Below are positions 35,831-45,226 of a stretch of 64,000 nucleotides of DNA, piece by piece (within the stretch, counting starts at the first letter, position 1; each line of letters opens with the position of its first letter). The DNA lies in the NCBI RefSeq assembly GCF_001465545.3, contig NZ_CP013480.3, positions 6,014,001-6,078,000 on the forward strand, in the 5' to 3' direction. The position numbers and the translations under genes are program-made. The notes beneath the pieces were generated by a model. The model was not told the origin of the DNA. It was given only the letters and a program-made list of their open reading frames with translations, and did not search any database. The stretch is from Pandoraea norimbergensis. Lineage in GTDB: Bacteria > Pseudomonadota > Gammaproteobacteria > Burkholderiales > Burkholderiaceae.

Positions 35831-36679
35831 TCAGGCGGTGGCCGCAGGCAATACGCCCGCGCCATGCGCCATCTCGCCCATGTCAGCCATGCCCGCAGCC
35901 ACTGTCTCGCGTGCCGCCAACGGCCAATGCATCACCTGTGCCGCCAACTGACGATACGCCACCGCCGCCGGTGCCATCGGGAACGCATCGACCACCGTGC
36001 GCGTCAGTTGTCGCGCGCGCAGCACCTGCCGATCCGACGGTACATGACCCGCCAGCTCCAGCGACACCGCCAGATACCGGCTCGCGGTCGTGGCCAGATT
36101 GCGGCACACCACTCGCGCTTCCACATCCTCGGCGCGGTTCACCAACACCCGGAACTGCGCCAACGCATATTCGAAATGGGCCTGCTTGATCCACGAGTAC
36201 GCCCCCGTGATCGACGCCGGCTCACACCCCAGCACCACCAGCACATCGTGCGCATGCGCCGCCAACGGGCTCAGCAACGCGCCCGCGTGCGTGCAGTCGA
36301 TGACAACCACGTCCGGCTCGCCCACGGTGAGCAACGGCATGGCCCGCACCGGGTCGATGCGCTCGGGATGACGGTGCGCCACCGGCACCAGGACAAAGTT
36401 GTCGCGCGTACTCACCCGAACGGCGTCGGGCGAGACTCGCCCAGCCAGCACGTCATGAATGTCGCCACGCAGCGGCAACCCCATGGCGGGCGCGGCATGG
36501 CCGCTTTCGTCGGCCAGCACGACATCCTGACCATGATGGGCCAGCGCACTGGCCAGATTGAGGGCAACACTCGTCTGACCGGCTTCAGGCGCACTTCCCA
36601 CCACCGCGACGACGCGCGTGGTATGGCGCGCCACCAACCGGCGCAGCCCTTCCGCTTGATCGAGTACGAGTTTAACCAA
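35831..36679 (-). CDS. flhG: FlhG/FleN-type MinD-like protein with altered P-loop
   Basis: MinD-family partner of FlhF that limits the number of flagella; canonical members are ATPases. 282 residues. The fold pattern is visible (VVAVVGSAPEAGQTSVALNLASALAHHGQDVVLADES; PDVVVIDCTHAGAL). However, the P-loop reads GSAPEAGQT (28-36): the signature lysine of the MinD deviant Walker motif (KGGxGKT) and the second lysine are both missing, with Q35 in place of the essential K. ATP hydrolysis is therefore doubtful. The start overlaps flhF by 8 bp. Context (flhF-flhG-fliA) makes the assignment firm. Confidence 0.9.
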   Translation of the reverse strand: MVKLVLDQAEGLRRLVARHTTRVVAVVGSAPEAGQTSVALNLASALAHHGQDVVLADESGHAAPAMGLPLRGDIHDVLAGRVSPDAVRVSTRDNFVLVPVAHRHPERIDPVRAMPLLTVGEPDVVVIDCTHAGALLSPLAAHAHDVLVVLGCEPASITGAYSWIKQAHFEYALAQFRVLVNRAEDVEARVVCRNLATTASRYLAVSLELAGHVPSDRQVLRARQLTRTVVDAFPMAPAAVAYRQLAAQVMHWPLAARETVAAGMADMGEMAHGAGVLPAATA

Positions 36680-37955
36680 AGCACGCCTCGCCTGAAGGTT
36701 GGGCGGGCGCGAACAGCCCGCTGTAGTTAGGATCGACCCCGCGCACGACGGCCATCAGATCTTCCTCGGCCGGCACGAACGGCGACCCGGTCACCGGCGC
36801 CGACAACGCCGTGTCGATCAGGAACTGACGGTCTGCCACGTGCAGGTTCTCCGGCACGCGCTGCCCCGTCGACACGTAATGCACCGGCAAACGATGACGA
36901 ATCACCGTGTCGAGTACCGACCCGAGATTGGTGGTTTCGTCGAGCTTCGTCAGAATACACCCGGCCAGGTCACTGCCACCTTCCGCGCTCGCGCTCCGGT
37001 AGGCATGCACCACTTCATTGAGGGTGTCGCCATGGCTCGTGGCGTTAAGCAGCAACAGGCGCTGCACCGGCGTCTCCGCGCCGCACAGCATCGCGACTTG
37101 CTCGGGCACGGTGCGGTCGCGCTGGCTCATACCGACCGTGTCGATCAGCACCATATGTTTGTTGCGCAATTCGGTCAGCGCCAGACGCAGGTCCGTCGCG
37201 TCTTTCACCGCATGCACCGTTACGCCGAGAATCTTGCCGTAGATGCGCAGTTGCTCGTGACCACCGATACGGTAGCTGTCGGTCGTGAGCAGTGCGAGCT
37301 TCTCGGCACCGTGGCGCATCACGCAACGTGCCGCGAGCTTGGCCGTCGTCGTGGTCTTGCCTACGCCGGTCGGCCCCATGAGCGCATACACGCCACCGCG
37401 CTCCATCAATTCGTCTTCATTGGGCATGACGGGCAGGTTGCGCTTGAGCGCGTTCTTCACCCAGTCGAGCCCGGCATCGCGGTCGCTGCCTTCGGGCAGG
37501 TGTTCCAGCAACGCACGGCCCAGTTGCGCCGAGAACCCAGCGGCCAGCAGCGTGCGCAGAATCTCGCCCTGTGCCGGCGAGCGGCGCTGTTTGTCGTTCC
37601 ACACCAGCCCCGCCACCTGCTCTTCGAGCAGACCGCGCATGGACTGAAGCTCGCCCATCATGCTCTGTGCAAACGCGCTGGCCGCCGCCGCGTCGTGCGC
37701 CGAAGCGGTTGGCCCGGCAACCGCAGCCGGTGCAGCCGCCACGGGTTGTATGGGCTGGGCCGGACGCGGACGTGGCCGGTGCGTCGGCATGTCGCCGCCG
37801 GCGAGTGCGTCCAGATCCTCTTCCGCCAGCGCGACGATTTCCACGCCGTTGGCGACCGAACGATTGGACAACACGACCGCGTCGGGTCCGATTTCCTCGC
37901 GAATCTGGCGCAGTGCGTCGCGGCACGTGCCCGCAAAGAATTTACGAATCTTCAC
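36672..37955 (-). CDS. flhF: Flagellar placement GTPase FlhF
   Basis: SRP-type GTPase that sets where flagella form. 427 residues: B domain (MKIRKFFAGTCRDALRQIREEIGPDAVVLSNRSVANGVEI), a Pro/Ala-rich linker (about 57-92), an N-domain, then the GTPase with G1 GPTGVGKT (194-201) and downstream motifs DTVGMSQRD, and LTKLDET for guanine recognition. All motifs look active. It overlaps flhA by ATGA, so it is translated with the export gate. Confidence 0.96.
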   Translation of the reverse strand: MKIRKFFAGTCRDALRQIREEIGPDAVVLSNRSVANGVEIVALAEEDLDALAGGDMPTHRPRPRPAQPIQPVAAAPAAVAGPTASAHDAAAASAFAQSMMGELQSMRGLLEEQVAGLVWNDKQRRSPAQGEILRTLLAAGFSAQLGRALLEHLPEGSDRDAGLDWVKNALKRNLPVMPNEDELMERGGVYALMGPTGVGKTTTTAKLAARCVMRHGAEKLALLTTDSYRIGGHEQLRIYGKILGVTVHAVKDATDLRLALTELRNKHMVLIDTVGMSQRDRTVPEQVAMLCGAETPVQRLLLLNATSHGDTLNEVVHAYRSASAEGGSDLAGCILTKLDETTNLGSVLDTVIRHRLPVHYVSTGQRVPENLHVADRQFLIDTALSAPVTGSPFVPAEEDLMAVVRGVDPNYSGLFAPAQPSGEACFG

Positions 37956-40057
37956 GCTTGACCTCCGATGAGTGCCGTCATTTTCACGTTGCGCGTATCA
38001 GGCACTTCCGCATACGACAGAACCTTGAGCTGCGGCAGGCTGCGGCGCAAGAAGCGCGAGAGCAGCGAACGCAGCGGATGTTGAACCAGCAAGACGGCCG
38101 GCAGCCCCTGACGCTCCTGACGCGCCACCGCTGCCTGTGTTTCGCGCAACAGCGTGTCGGCGAGGCCCGGCTCCAGACCGGTACCCCCGCCAGCGGACAA
38201 CGCCTGCGTCAGAATGCGTTCGAGATTGGCGTCGAGGCCAACCACTTCGAGATCGCCGTTGCCCGGGAACACGCTCTGCGTGATCGCGCGGCCCAGCGAC
38301 AGGCGCACCAGCGCCGTGAGTTCGTGCGGGTCCTGCACGCGCGCGCCATGTTCGGAAATCGCATCGATGATGGTGCGCATATCGCGAATCGGCACCTGCT
38401 CTTCGAGCAGGTTTTGCAGCACCTTTTGCAGCGTAGTGAGCGCGACGGTCTTGGGCACCAGGTCTTCGATGAGCTTCGGCGCGTCCTTGCCGATGCGCTC
38501 GATGAGTTGCTGCACTTCCTGACGGCCGAGCAATTCGTGGGCGTGCCCGTTGATCAGGTGATTCAGGTGAGTGGCCACGACCGTACCGGCATCGACCACC
38601 GTGTAACCGTAAGCCTGCGCCTGGTCGCGCTGGCCCACGTCGATCCACATGGCGGGCAGGCCGAACGCCGGATCGCGTGTGGGCGTGCCTTGCAGCGGTG
38701 CGCTCACCTGACCCGGATCGATCGCGAGCAACTGGCCCGGATACGCCTCGCCTTCGCCGATGATCACGCCCTTGAGCGTGATGCGGTACTGATTCGGACG
38801 CAGTTCCAGATTGTCGCGGATATGCACCACCGGGGCGAGGAAACCAATTTCCTGCGCGAATTTCTTGCGAATGCCCTTGATGCGCTTGAGCAACTCGCCA
38901 TCCTGATTGCGGTCCACCAGCGGAATCAGGCGATAACCCACTTCCAGACCCAGCGGGTCGACCAGCGCCACGTCGTCCCACGAGGCCTCGGCCACTTCGC
39001 TGGGTGCCGACGTCGCGACCGGCGCGGGACGCGTCGATTCCTGCTTGGCGCGCTCGGTGCGCTGATGCTGCCAGCGGGCCAGTGCGCCCAGCCCGAAGGC
39101 CAGTACCAGGAAGGCAAAGTGCGGCATGCCCGGAATCAGGCCCATCAACCCGAGAATCGCGGCCGTAATACCCAGCACGCGGGGGTTGTTGAACAGTTGC
39201 GAGACGACCTGCTGACCGATATCTTCGTCGGTCGCCACGCGCGAGACGACCACACCGGCCGCCGTCGAGATCACCAGCGCCGGGATTTGCGCGACCAGAC
39301 CGTCACCGATCGTGAGCAGCGTGTAGTTCTTGGCGGCCGTGCCGATGTCCAAACCGTGCTGGGCCACGCCGACGATCAAACCGCCGACGATGTTGATGAC
39401 CATGATCATCAGGCCCGCCACCGCATCGCCGCGCACGAACTTCGATGCACCGTCCATCGAGCCGTAGAAGTCGGCTTCCTGCGCAATCACCGTGCGGCGC
39501 TTGCGCGCTTCGTCTTCCCCGATCAGGCCGGCGTTCAGGTCGGCGTCGATGGCCATCTGCTTACCCGGCATGGCGTCCAGGGTAAAACGTGCGCCCACTT
39601 CGGCGATACGCCCGGCACCCTTGGTGATCACCATGAAGTTGATGACCACGAGGATGATGAACACCACGATACCGACGGCGTAGTTGCCACCGACGAGGAA
39701 GTGGCCGAACGCCTCGATCACCTTGCCGGCCGCATCCGGACCGGTGTGACCTTCGAGCAGCACCACCCGGGTGGACGCCACGTTCAGCGACAGGCGCAGC
39801 AGCGTGGAGAACAGCAACACACTTGGGAAGGCCGCGAAGTCGAGCGGCTTTTGCGTGTACATGCTGACCAGCAGCACCATCACGGCAAGCGCGATGTTGA
39901 ACGTAAAGAGCAGATCCAGGATGAACGGCGGCAGCGGGAGGATCATCATGCCCAGAATCATGACGATCAGCACCGGCGCGGCGAGTGACTTCAGGTTGCC
40001 GCCGAGCAACGTTTGGGACGAGCGCAGAAACTGGTTCGCGCGGGGGTTGAGGTTCAT
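37952..40057 (-). CDS. flhA: Export gate protein FlhA
   Basis: Large gate subunit with about eight membrane segments in the N-terminal half (for example PVLIVMILGMMILPLPPFILDLLFTFNIALAVMVLLVSMY) and the conserved cytoplasmic loop with the FHIPEP-type region (SLNVASTRVVLLEGHTGPDAAGKVIEAFG; GARFTLDAMPGKQMAIDADLNAG). The C-terminal domain docks chaperone-substrate complexes. 701 residues, family norm. It lies 3 bp after flhB. The long frame on the opposite strand is a GC shadow. Confidence 0.97.
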   Translation of the reverse strand: MNLNPRANQFLRSSQTLLGGNLKSLAAPVLIVMILGMMILPLPPFILDLLFTFNIALAVMVLLVSMYTQKPLDFAAFPSVLLFSTLLRLSLNVASTRVVLLEGHTGPDAAGKVIEAFGHFLVGGNYAVGIVVFIILVVINFMVITKGAGRIAEVGARFTLDAMPGKQMAIDADLNAGLIGEDEARKRRTVIAQEADFYGSMDGASKFVRGDAVAGLMIMVINIVGGLIVGVAQHGLDIGTAAKNYTLLTIGDGLVAQIPALVISTAAGVVVSRVATDEDIGQQVVSQLFNNPRVLGITAAILGLMGLIPGMPHFAFLVLAFGLGALARWQHQRTERAKQESTRPAPVATSAPSEVAEASWDDVALVDPLGLEVGYRLIPLVDRNQDGELLKRIKGIRKKFAQEIGFLAPVVHIRDNLELRPNQYRITLKGVIIGEGEAYPGQLLAIDPGQVSAPLQGTPTRDPAFGLPAMWIDVGQRDQAQAYGYTVVDAGTVVATHLNHLINGHAHELLGRQEVQQLIERIGKDAPKLIEDLVPKTVALTTLQKVLQNLLEEQVPIRDMRTIIDAISEHGARVQDPHELTALVRLSLGRAITQSVFPGNGDLEVVGLDANLERILTQALSAGGGTGLEPGLADTLLRETQAAVARQERQGLPAVLLVQHPLRSLLSRFLRRSLPQLKVLSYAEVPDTRNVKMTALIGGQA

Positions 40058-40060
40058 TCG

Positions 40061-41203
40061 TTACGCTCCGGCGCGCGGCAGCGCGTCGAGTTCAGCCGGG
40101 ACCGGCAGATCCGACGGGGTACGCGGCTCGGCGCCCCCTTCGTTACGCCAGCGGCGAAGCTGGAAGACCCACGCAAGCACTTCGGCCACGGCCGTGTAGA
40201 GCGTGGCCGGAATTTCGTGACCGATTTCCACGTGCTTATGCAGCGCACGGGCCAGCGGCGGGGCTTCGAGAATCGGGATACGGTGCTCTTCGCCCATTTC
40301 GCGGATACGTTTGGCCACCAGATCGGTGCCCTTGGCCAGCACACGCGGCGCGCGCATGTTGTCCTTGTATTCGAGCGCGACGGCAAAGTGCGTCGGGTTG
40401 GTGACGATCACGTCGGCCTTGGGCACGTCCTGCATCATGCGCCGGCGCGCCGCCTGGCGCTGCAACTGGCGGATATGCGCCTTGACGTGCGGATCGCCTT
40501 CGTTTTCCTTGTTCTCCTGACGCACTTCCTCTTTGGTCATGCGCAGCTTCTTGTAGTGCTGCCAGAGCTGGAACGGGATATCGATGGCCGCCACGAGCAG
40601 CAGCGACATCACGATGAACGCGCAGCACACCACGATCATCTCGCCCACGTGCGGCAGGGCCACGCGCGGCGACTGGGTCATCAGGCCCATCACGGCGTCG
40701 CGGTCGCGGGCGATCGCCCAGTAAGCGACGGAGCCCACGAGCACGGTCTTGGCGATGGCCTTGATCAGCTCGACCAGACCCTGCGTGGAGAACATGCGCC
40801 CCAACCCCTTCGCCGGGTTGAGCCGGCCGAAGTTGGGTGCGAGCGATTTGGTGGAGAAGAGCCAGCCGCCCAGCGCCATGGGCGCGGTGATCGCCGCCAG
40901 CACCAGCAGGCCGAGCAGCGGGGCAATGACCATGAGGGCGTCGGCGCCCGAGTGAGCGGCATTGGCGAGCATGCGGTGGGTGTCGAGCGCCGTGCCCGGC
41001 TCGAACTGCATGCCGTGGCGCATCAACTGGGCGAAGCCTTGGGAGATCCGGTCGGCAGTCATCCACATGCCGGCGACACCGGCAGCCAGCAGGGCAAAGG
41101 TGGATAGCTCGCGCGAACGCGCAACCTGCCCCTCCTCGCGCGCCTTTTCAAGACGCCGGGGAGACGCGGGTTCCGATTTTTCGAGATCGCTTTCCTCAGC
41201 CAT
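40061..41203 (-). CDS. flhB: Export gate switch protein FlhB
   Basis: 380 residues. A basic, hydrophilic N-terminus (EESDLEKSEPASPRRLEKAREEGQVARSRELSTF), four membrane segments, a linker, and the self-cleaving cytoplasmic domain with NPTH at 269-272 (DVIVTNPTHFAVALEY). Cleavage there, triggered with FliK, changes export from hook to filament subunits. The tail is Pro/Arg-rich. A 102-bp gap separates it from cheZ upstream; a TTGACG hexamer lies in that gap but I could not pair it with a good -10. Confidence 0.97.
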   Translation of the reverse strand: MAEESDLEKSEPASPRRLEKAREEGQVARSRELSTFALLAAGVAGMWMTADRISQGFAQLMRHGMQFEPGTALDTHRMLANAAHSGADALMVIAPLLGLLVLAAITAPMALGGWLFSTKSLAPNFGRLNPAKGLGRMFSTQGLVELIKAIAKTVLVGSVAYWAIARDRDAVMGLMTQSPRVALPHVGEMIVVCCAFIVMSLLLVAAIDIPFQLWQHYKKLRMTKEEVRQENKENEGDPHVKAHIRQLQRQAARRRMMQDVPKADVIVTNPTHFAVALEYKDNMRAPRVLAKGTDLVAKRIREMGEEHRIPILEAPPLARALHKHVEIGHEIPATLYTAVAEVLAWVFQLRRWRNEGGAEPRTPSDLPVPAELDALPRAGA

Positions 41204-41305
41204 GCCCTATCCACGTCGGGCGGACAGACCCACCCTATCCCGACCGATTATGTCCGTAACCGTCAAGACACAAAGGGGGGAATAGAGGCGGGAATGGGCG
41301 GTATT

Positions 41306-41974
41306 TCAGAACCCGAGGCTGGCAAGCAGGTCATCGACCTGCTCTTGATCGGACACGATGTCCGTGCGACCTTCTTTTTTGACCTGCGGACCGTTGAGCA
41401 GGGAGTCTTCCGCTTCCTTGCGCTTCTCGGGCGGCATGTTCTCGAGCAGCGTCTGGAACAGGTGCTTCTCGATCTCCTGCACGACTTCCATGATCTTCTT
41501 GATGACCTGACCGGTCAGATCCTGAAAGTCTTGCGCCATCATGATTTCCATCAGATGGGCATTGGTCGCGCGAGTGTCTTCGGGCACCCGGCGCAGGTAG
41601 CCGCGCGTCTCGGTGACCAGCTTGCGCGCATCTTCGAGTTCGAGCGGCTGGTCGAACCACTTCTCCCAGCGCGCGTCGAGCGCGTTGGCGTCGACTTCCA
41701 GCCGCTCCTGAATGGGCTTGGCCAGCTCAATCGCGGTGAGCGCACGCACGGCGGCCTGTTCCGTCATCGTCGCGACGTAGTTCAGCCGGTCGCGCGCGTC
41801 GGGGATAGCCTCGGCAGCTTGCTCGAGTTGTTTATCCAGGCCGAGTTCGCGCAGGTTGTCGCGCAGCATGCGCGTCAATTGCCCGATGCGCATGAGCATG
41901 CGCTCGGCCGGGTCTCCTGCCGGCGCGGCCCCGTTGGGCTCGACCGGCCATTCAGTGCTCGCGTCGTGGGTCAC
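41306..41974 (-). CDS. cheZ: CheY-P phosphatase CheZ
   Basis: Speeds CheY-P dephosphorylation. 222 residues, long helical hairpin. The catalytic segment MMAQDFQDLTGQVIKKIMEVVQEIE holds the conserved glutamine that places the attacking water, and the C-terminus QVDDLLASLGF is the CheY-binding peptide. The C-terminal linker is hydrophilic. It lies two bases after the cheY stop and before flhB, as in other beta- and gamma-proteobacteria. Confidence 0.96.
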   Translation of the reverse strand: MTHDASTEWPVEPNGAAPAGDPAERMLMRIGQLTRMLRDNLRELGLDKQLEQAAEAIPDARDRLNYVATMTEQAAVRALTAIELAKPIQERLEVDANALDARWEKWFDQPLELEDARKLVTETRGYLRRVPEDTRATNAHLMEIMMAQDFQDLTGQVIKKIMEVVQEIEKHLFQTLLENMPPEKRKEAEDSLLNGPQVKKEGRTDIVSDQEQVDDLLASLGF

Positions 41975-41976
41975 GC

Positions 41977-42375
41977 TCAGGCCCCCGTCTTTTCCATTTT
42001 CTCGAAGATCTTGCCCAGCTTTTCATCCAGGGTGGCGGCCGTGAACGGCTTGACCACATACCCGCTCGCCCCCGCCTGCGCGGCAGCGATGATGTTTTCC
42101 TTCTTGGCTTCGGCAGTCACCATCAGCACCGGCAGCTTCGAGAGGTTCGGGTCGGCGCGAATCTGCTGGAGCATCGTCAGGCCGTCCATGTTCGGCATGT
42201 TCCAGTCCGAGACCACGAATTCGAAACTGCCGCCGCGCAGCTTAGCCAGCGCCGCCGCGCCGTCTTCGGCTTCGTCGACGTTCGAGAAACCCAGCTCTTT
42301 GAGCAGGTTTCGCACAATCCGGCGCATCGTCGGGAAATCGTCGACGACCAGAAACTTCAAGTTCTTGTCTACCAT
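41977..42375 (-). CDS. cheY: Chemotaxis response regulator CheY
   Basis: Single receiver domain that carries the signal from CheA to FliM. 132 residues, phosphoacceptor D57 ([11 protein letters not shown]), acidic pair D12-D13, switch threonine in [11 protein letters not shown] and lysine in [11 protein letters not shown]. The N-terminal [30 protein letters not shown] is very close to E. coli CheY. Starts at 42381 (GTG), 42378 and 42375 are possible; ATG 42375 has the best distance (5 bp) from GGAG (42381-42384). A gap of 129 bp separates it from cheB. Confidence 0.96.
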   Translation of the reverse strand: MVDKNLKFLVVDDFPTMRRIVRNLLKELGFSNVDEAEDGAAALAKLRGGSFEFVVSDWNMPNMDGLTMLQQIRADPNLSKLPVLMVTAEAKKENIIAAAQAGASGYVVKPFTAATLDEKLGKIFEKMEKTGA

Positions 42376-42504
42376 CATCACTCCAATTCGGCCGGTGCCC
42401 CCGAGGGGCCCGGCGCCATTTCATGGGGCCTTCGCCGCAGCATCCCAGTGCCCTGGGAGCCCGCAAAACATGCGAAGCATACTGCGAAAACGTAAAGCGC
42501 CCTA

Positions 42505-43584
42505 CTATACTCGTTGCGTGCGTTCGCCAAATTTCGCGACCTGATGCAGCACTTTGCGCGCCATCTCCGACAGGGGCACGACCTCTTCGGCCCCGCCCAT
42601 CGCAATGGCTTCGCGCGGCATGCCGAACACGATGCAGCTCGCTTCGTCCTGCGCAAACGTGTGCGCGCCTGCCCGGCGCATCTCCACCAGCCCAGCCGCA
42701 CCGTCGCGGCCCATCCCCGTGAGGATTACCCCGATCGCATTGCGCCCGGCGTGGACCGCTGCGGAGCGAAACAATACATCGACCGACGGCCGATGTCGAT
42801 TCACCGGCGGTGCCGGGTCGAGCAACGCCACATAGTTGGCACCGCTACGCGAGAGCTGCAAGTGGGTGTCGCCGCCCGGCGCAATGTACGCGTGGCCCGG
42901 CAGAACGCGCTCGCCATGTTCGGCTTCCTTCACCGTGATACGGCAAAGCCCGTTCAGGCGCTGCGCGAACGACTTGGTAAAGCCGGCCGGCATATGTTGC
43001 GTAATCAGAATCGCAGGCGCATCGGGCGGCATCGGCACGAGCACTTCGCGAATCGCTTCGGTCCCGCCCGTCGACGCGCCGATGATGATCAACTTCTCAG
43101 TCGACACCAGCGGGTTGCGCAACAGCGGCGCCGCTTCGATCGGTGCCGGCGTTGCGCTCTTGGGCGGTGCACTGCGCACGCGGGCGCGCGCCGCAGCGCG
43201 AATCTTGTCGGCAATCATCTCGCCGTACTCGAGCATGCCGTCGCGAATACCCAGACGCGGCTTGGTCACGAAGTCGACCGCGCCCAGTTCCAGCGCACGC
43301 AGCGTGACTTCCGAGCCGCGCTCGGTCAGCGACGACACCATCAACACCGGCATCGGCCGCAGACGCATGAGCTTCTCGAGGAAGTCCAGACCGTCCATGC
43401 GCGGCATTTCGACGTCGAGCGTGAGCACGTCAGGGTTGTGTTGTTTGATGAGATCGCGCGCGACCAGCGGGTCGGGTGCGGTCGCCACCACCGTCATGTC
43501 CGGTTGCGCATTGATGATCTCGGTCATCAGGCTGCGCACGAGTGCGGAATCGTCCACGCACAGGACTTTGATAGGTTCGCTCAA
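42505..43584 (-). CDS. cheB: Receptor methylesterase/deamidase CheB
   Basis: Adaptation enzyme that removes methyl groups from chemoreceptors. 359 residues: receiver with D57 ([12 protein letters not shown]), linker, and the esterase domain with the Ser-His-Asp triad in [20 protein letters not shown] and GMGRDGAAG. Overlaps cheD by 4 bp (ATGA). Opposes CheR, encoded two genes upstream. Two of the three receptors in this operon carry the C-terminal pentapeptide that binds CheR and CheB. Confidence 0.97.
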   Translation of the reverse strand: MSEPIKVLCVDDSALVRSLMTEIINAQPDMTVVATAPDPLVARDLIKQHNPDVLTLDVEMPRMDGLDFLEKLMRLRPMPVLMVSSLTERGSEVTLRALELGAVDFVTKPRLGIRDGMLEYGEMIADKIRAAARARVRSAPPKSATPAPIEAAPLLRNPLVSTEKLIIIGASTGGTEAIREVLVPMPPDAPAILITQHMPAGFTKSFAQRLNGLCRITVKEAEHGERVLPGHAYIAPGGDTHLQLSRSGANYVALLDPAPPVNRHRPSVDVLFRSAAVHAGRNAIGVILTGMGRDGAAGLVEMRRAGAHTFAQDEASCIVFGMPREAIAMGGAEEVVPLSEMARKVLHQVAKFGERTQRV

Positions 43585-44255
43585 GCCTCCTCCATTTTTC
43601 GGTTGTCAGGCCCCGGCCGAGGCTTGGCGGTTCTGGCCGGTGGCGCAAAGAGTTCTACGGAGCCCCGTACTTCGCGTGTGCGCAGTCGCTGCGCATACGC
43701 CTGTTCGCGCTGTGCAATCGCCGGGTCTCCGCGATCGCCCAGTTTCTTGACCATCACCCGGCCGGTGCGCGGCAGAAAGCACACCTTGCGCGGATGCGGT
43801 CCGAGCAGATCCTGCGCGGTCACGCGAATCTGCTCGGTCTCGAGATAGCGCAACACAAAGTTCGCGTTGCGATCCCCGATGTTCAATGTGGTCATGCCCG
43901 CCAGCACGGCGCCGCCGCCAAACACCTTGGCTTCGAGCCGCTCACGGCGTGCCCCGAGCTTGATCAGCTCGTTGATGAGCATTTCCATGGCATACGCGCC
44001 GTAGCGCATCGATGCCGAGAGCAACCGGTCGCGGTCGCTCTCGCCGTCGTCGGGCAGCATGAAGTGATTCATGCCACCGATGCCCGTGACGTTGTCGCGC
44101 ACACACGCGGCCACACACGAGCCCAGCACCGTCACGAGCATGATGTCTTCGGTCGTGACGAAGTATTCGGACGGCAGCAGTTTGACGGCGCGGGTATTGA
44201 ACGCGCTGTCGAAGTAATGATTGGTCGCGAGGGCTTCGGCCAGCGGCTGCGCCAT
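43581..44255 (-). CDS. cheD: Receptor glutamine deamidase CheD
   Basis: Deamidates receptor glutamines to glutamates. 224 residues. The active-site pattern is visible: cysteine in [11 protein letters not shown], histidine in GMNHFMLP, and the conserved T41-containing MLVTVLGSC; also [32 protein letters not shown]. It lies between cheR and cheB, overlapping cheB by 4 bp and one base from the cheR stop. A Pro/Arg-rich C-terminal tail of about 30 residues is extra. CheC, the usual CheD partner in other lineages, is absent here. Confidence 0.96.
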   Translation of the reverse strand: MAQPLAEALATNHYFDSAFNTRAVKLLPSEYFVTTEDIMLVTVLGSCVAACVRDNVTGIGGMNHFMLPDDGESDRDRLLSASMRYGAYAMEMLINELIKLGARRERLEAKVFGGGAVLAGMTTLNIGDRNANFVLRYLETEQIRVTAQDLLGPHPRKVCFLPRTGRVMVKKLGDRGDPAIAQREQAYAQRLRTREVRGSVELFAPPARTAKPRPGPDNRKMEEA

Positions 44256-44256
44256 G

Positions 44257-45198
44257 TCAGGCTCCCCTTGCTCCGGTGCCGGCCAGTTCGTACACCGTCT
44301 GCCCGCGCAGACGGAACGCCCGGCTCACATACGTGAAGTTCTCGGAATGCCCCGCGAAGAGCAGCCCGTCCGGTTTAAGCAACGGCACGAAGCGCTCGAG
44401 AATGCGCGCCTGCGTCGCCTTGTCGAAATAGATCATCACGTTGCGGCAGAAGATCACGTCGAACGGCCCGCCCAGCTGCCACGACGGGGCGAGCAGGTTG
44501 AGCGGCGCAAACGTGACCAGTTGCTGTAATTCGGGACGCACCTTGATCTTTCCGGCGTTCGCGCCCGTGCCACGCAGAAAGTGGCGGCGCAGTTGCTCTT
44601 GCGAGAGCTTGCCGGTTTGCTCGCCGTTGTAGACCGCTGCTGAAGCGCGCGCAAGCACCTGCGTGTCGACGTCGGTCGCAATCACGCTGGCGTTGGGCCG
44701 TGAGCCCAGCGTATCGACCAGCGTCATCGCAATCGAATACGGCTCTTCGCCGGTCGAGGCTGCACAGCACCAGATCGAGATCGGCTTGGCGCGGTTGCGG
44801 ATGAACTCGGCGAGCAGCGGGAAGTGATGCGATTCGCGGAAGAACGACGTGAGGTTGGTCGTGAGCGCGTTGGTGAACGACTCCCACTCGCTGTCGCCGG
44901 TGTCGGCTTCGAGCATGTCGAGGTATTCGGTGAAGCTCGTCATGCCGAGCGCGCGCAGCCGCCGTGCGATGCGGCTGTAGACCATCTCACGCTTGTGTTC
45001 GGCCAGCGCGATGCCCGCACGCTGATAAATCAGATTGCGAATGCGGCCGAAGTCGGCCAGCGAGAACGCGAAGTCGCGCTCGCCCGCGAGCGCAGCCCCG
45101 CTGGCACGGGCAAACTCCGTGCTGCGGCTGCCGTCGCCACCCTCGTTACCGGGGGTGCCGCGACGCGTCGTATGCGAGGTAATGCGCGAGTCAGTCAT
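44257..45198 (-). CDS. cheR: Receptor methyltransferase CheR
   Basis: Transfers methyl groups from S-adenosylmethionine to receptor glutamates. 313 residues: helical N-domain ([48 protein letters not shown]), then the Rossmann domain with the cofactor motif [17 protein letters not shown] and the beta-subdomain that grips the receptor pentapeptide. The catalytic region [25 protein letters not shown] is intact. The first 45 residues are a variable extension. The N-terminal start at 45198 has no strong ribosome site nearby; mcp1 ends 28 bp upstream. Confidence 0.96.
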   Translation of the reverse strand: MTDSRITSHTTRRGTPGNEGGDGSRSTEFARASGAALAGERDFAFSLADFGRIRNLIYQRAGIALAEHKREMVYSRIARRLRALGMTSFTEYLDMLEADTGDSEWESFTNALTTNLTSFFRESHHFPLLAEFIRNRAKPISIWCCAASTGEEPYSIAMTLVDTLGSRPNASVIATDVDTQVLARASAAVYNGEQTGKLSQEQLRRHFLRGTGANAGKIKVRPELQQLVTFAPLNLLAPSWQLGGPFDVIFCRNVMIYFDKATQARILERFVPLLKPDGLLFAGHSENFTYVSRAFRLRGQTVYELAGTGARGA

Positions 45199-45226
45199 TG
45201 AGTTTCACCGGCGTCAGTGGCTCGCC

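Noticed and set aside
37571-39988. 805-residue plus-strand frame
   Set aside because: Mirror of flhF/flhA, His/Arg-rich; flhA on the other strand is certain.
41204-41305. Sigma-70 promoter before flhB
   Set aside because: TTGACG is present, but no -10 hexamer lies at 16-18 bases; flhB may simply be read through from cheZ.
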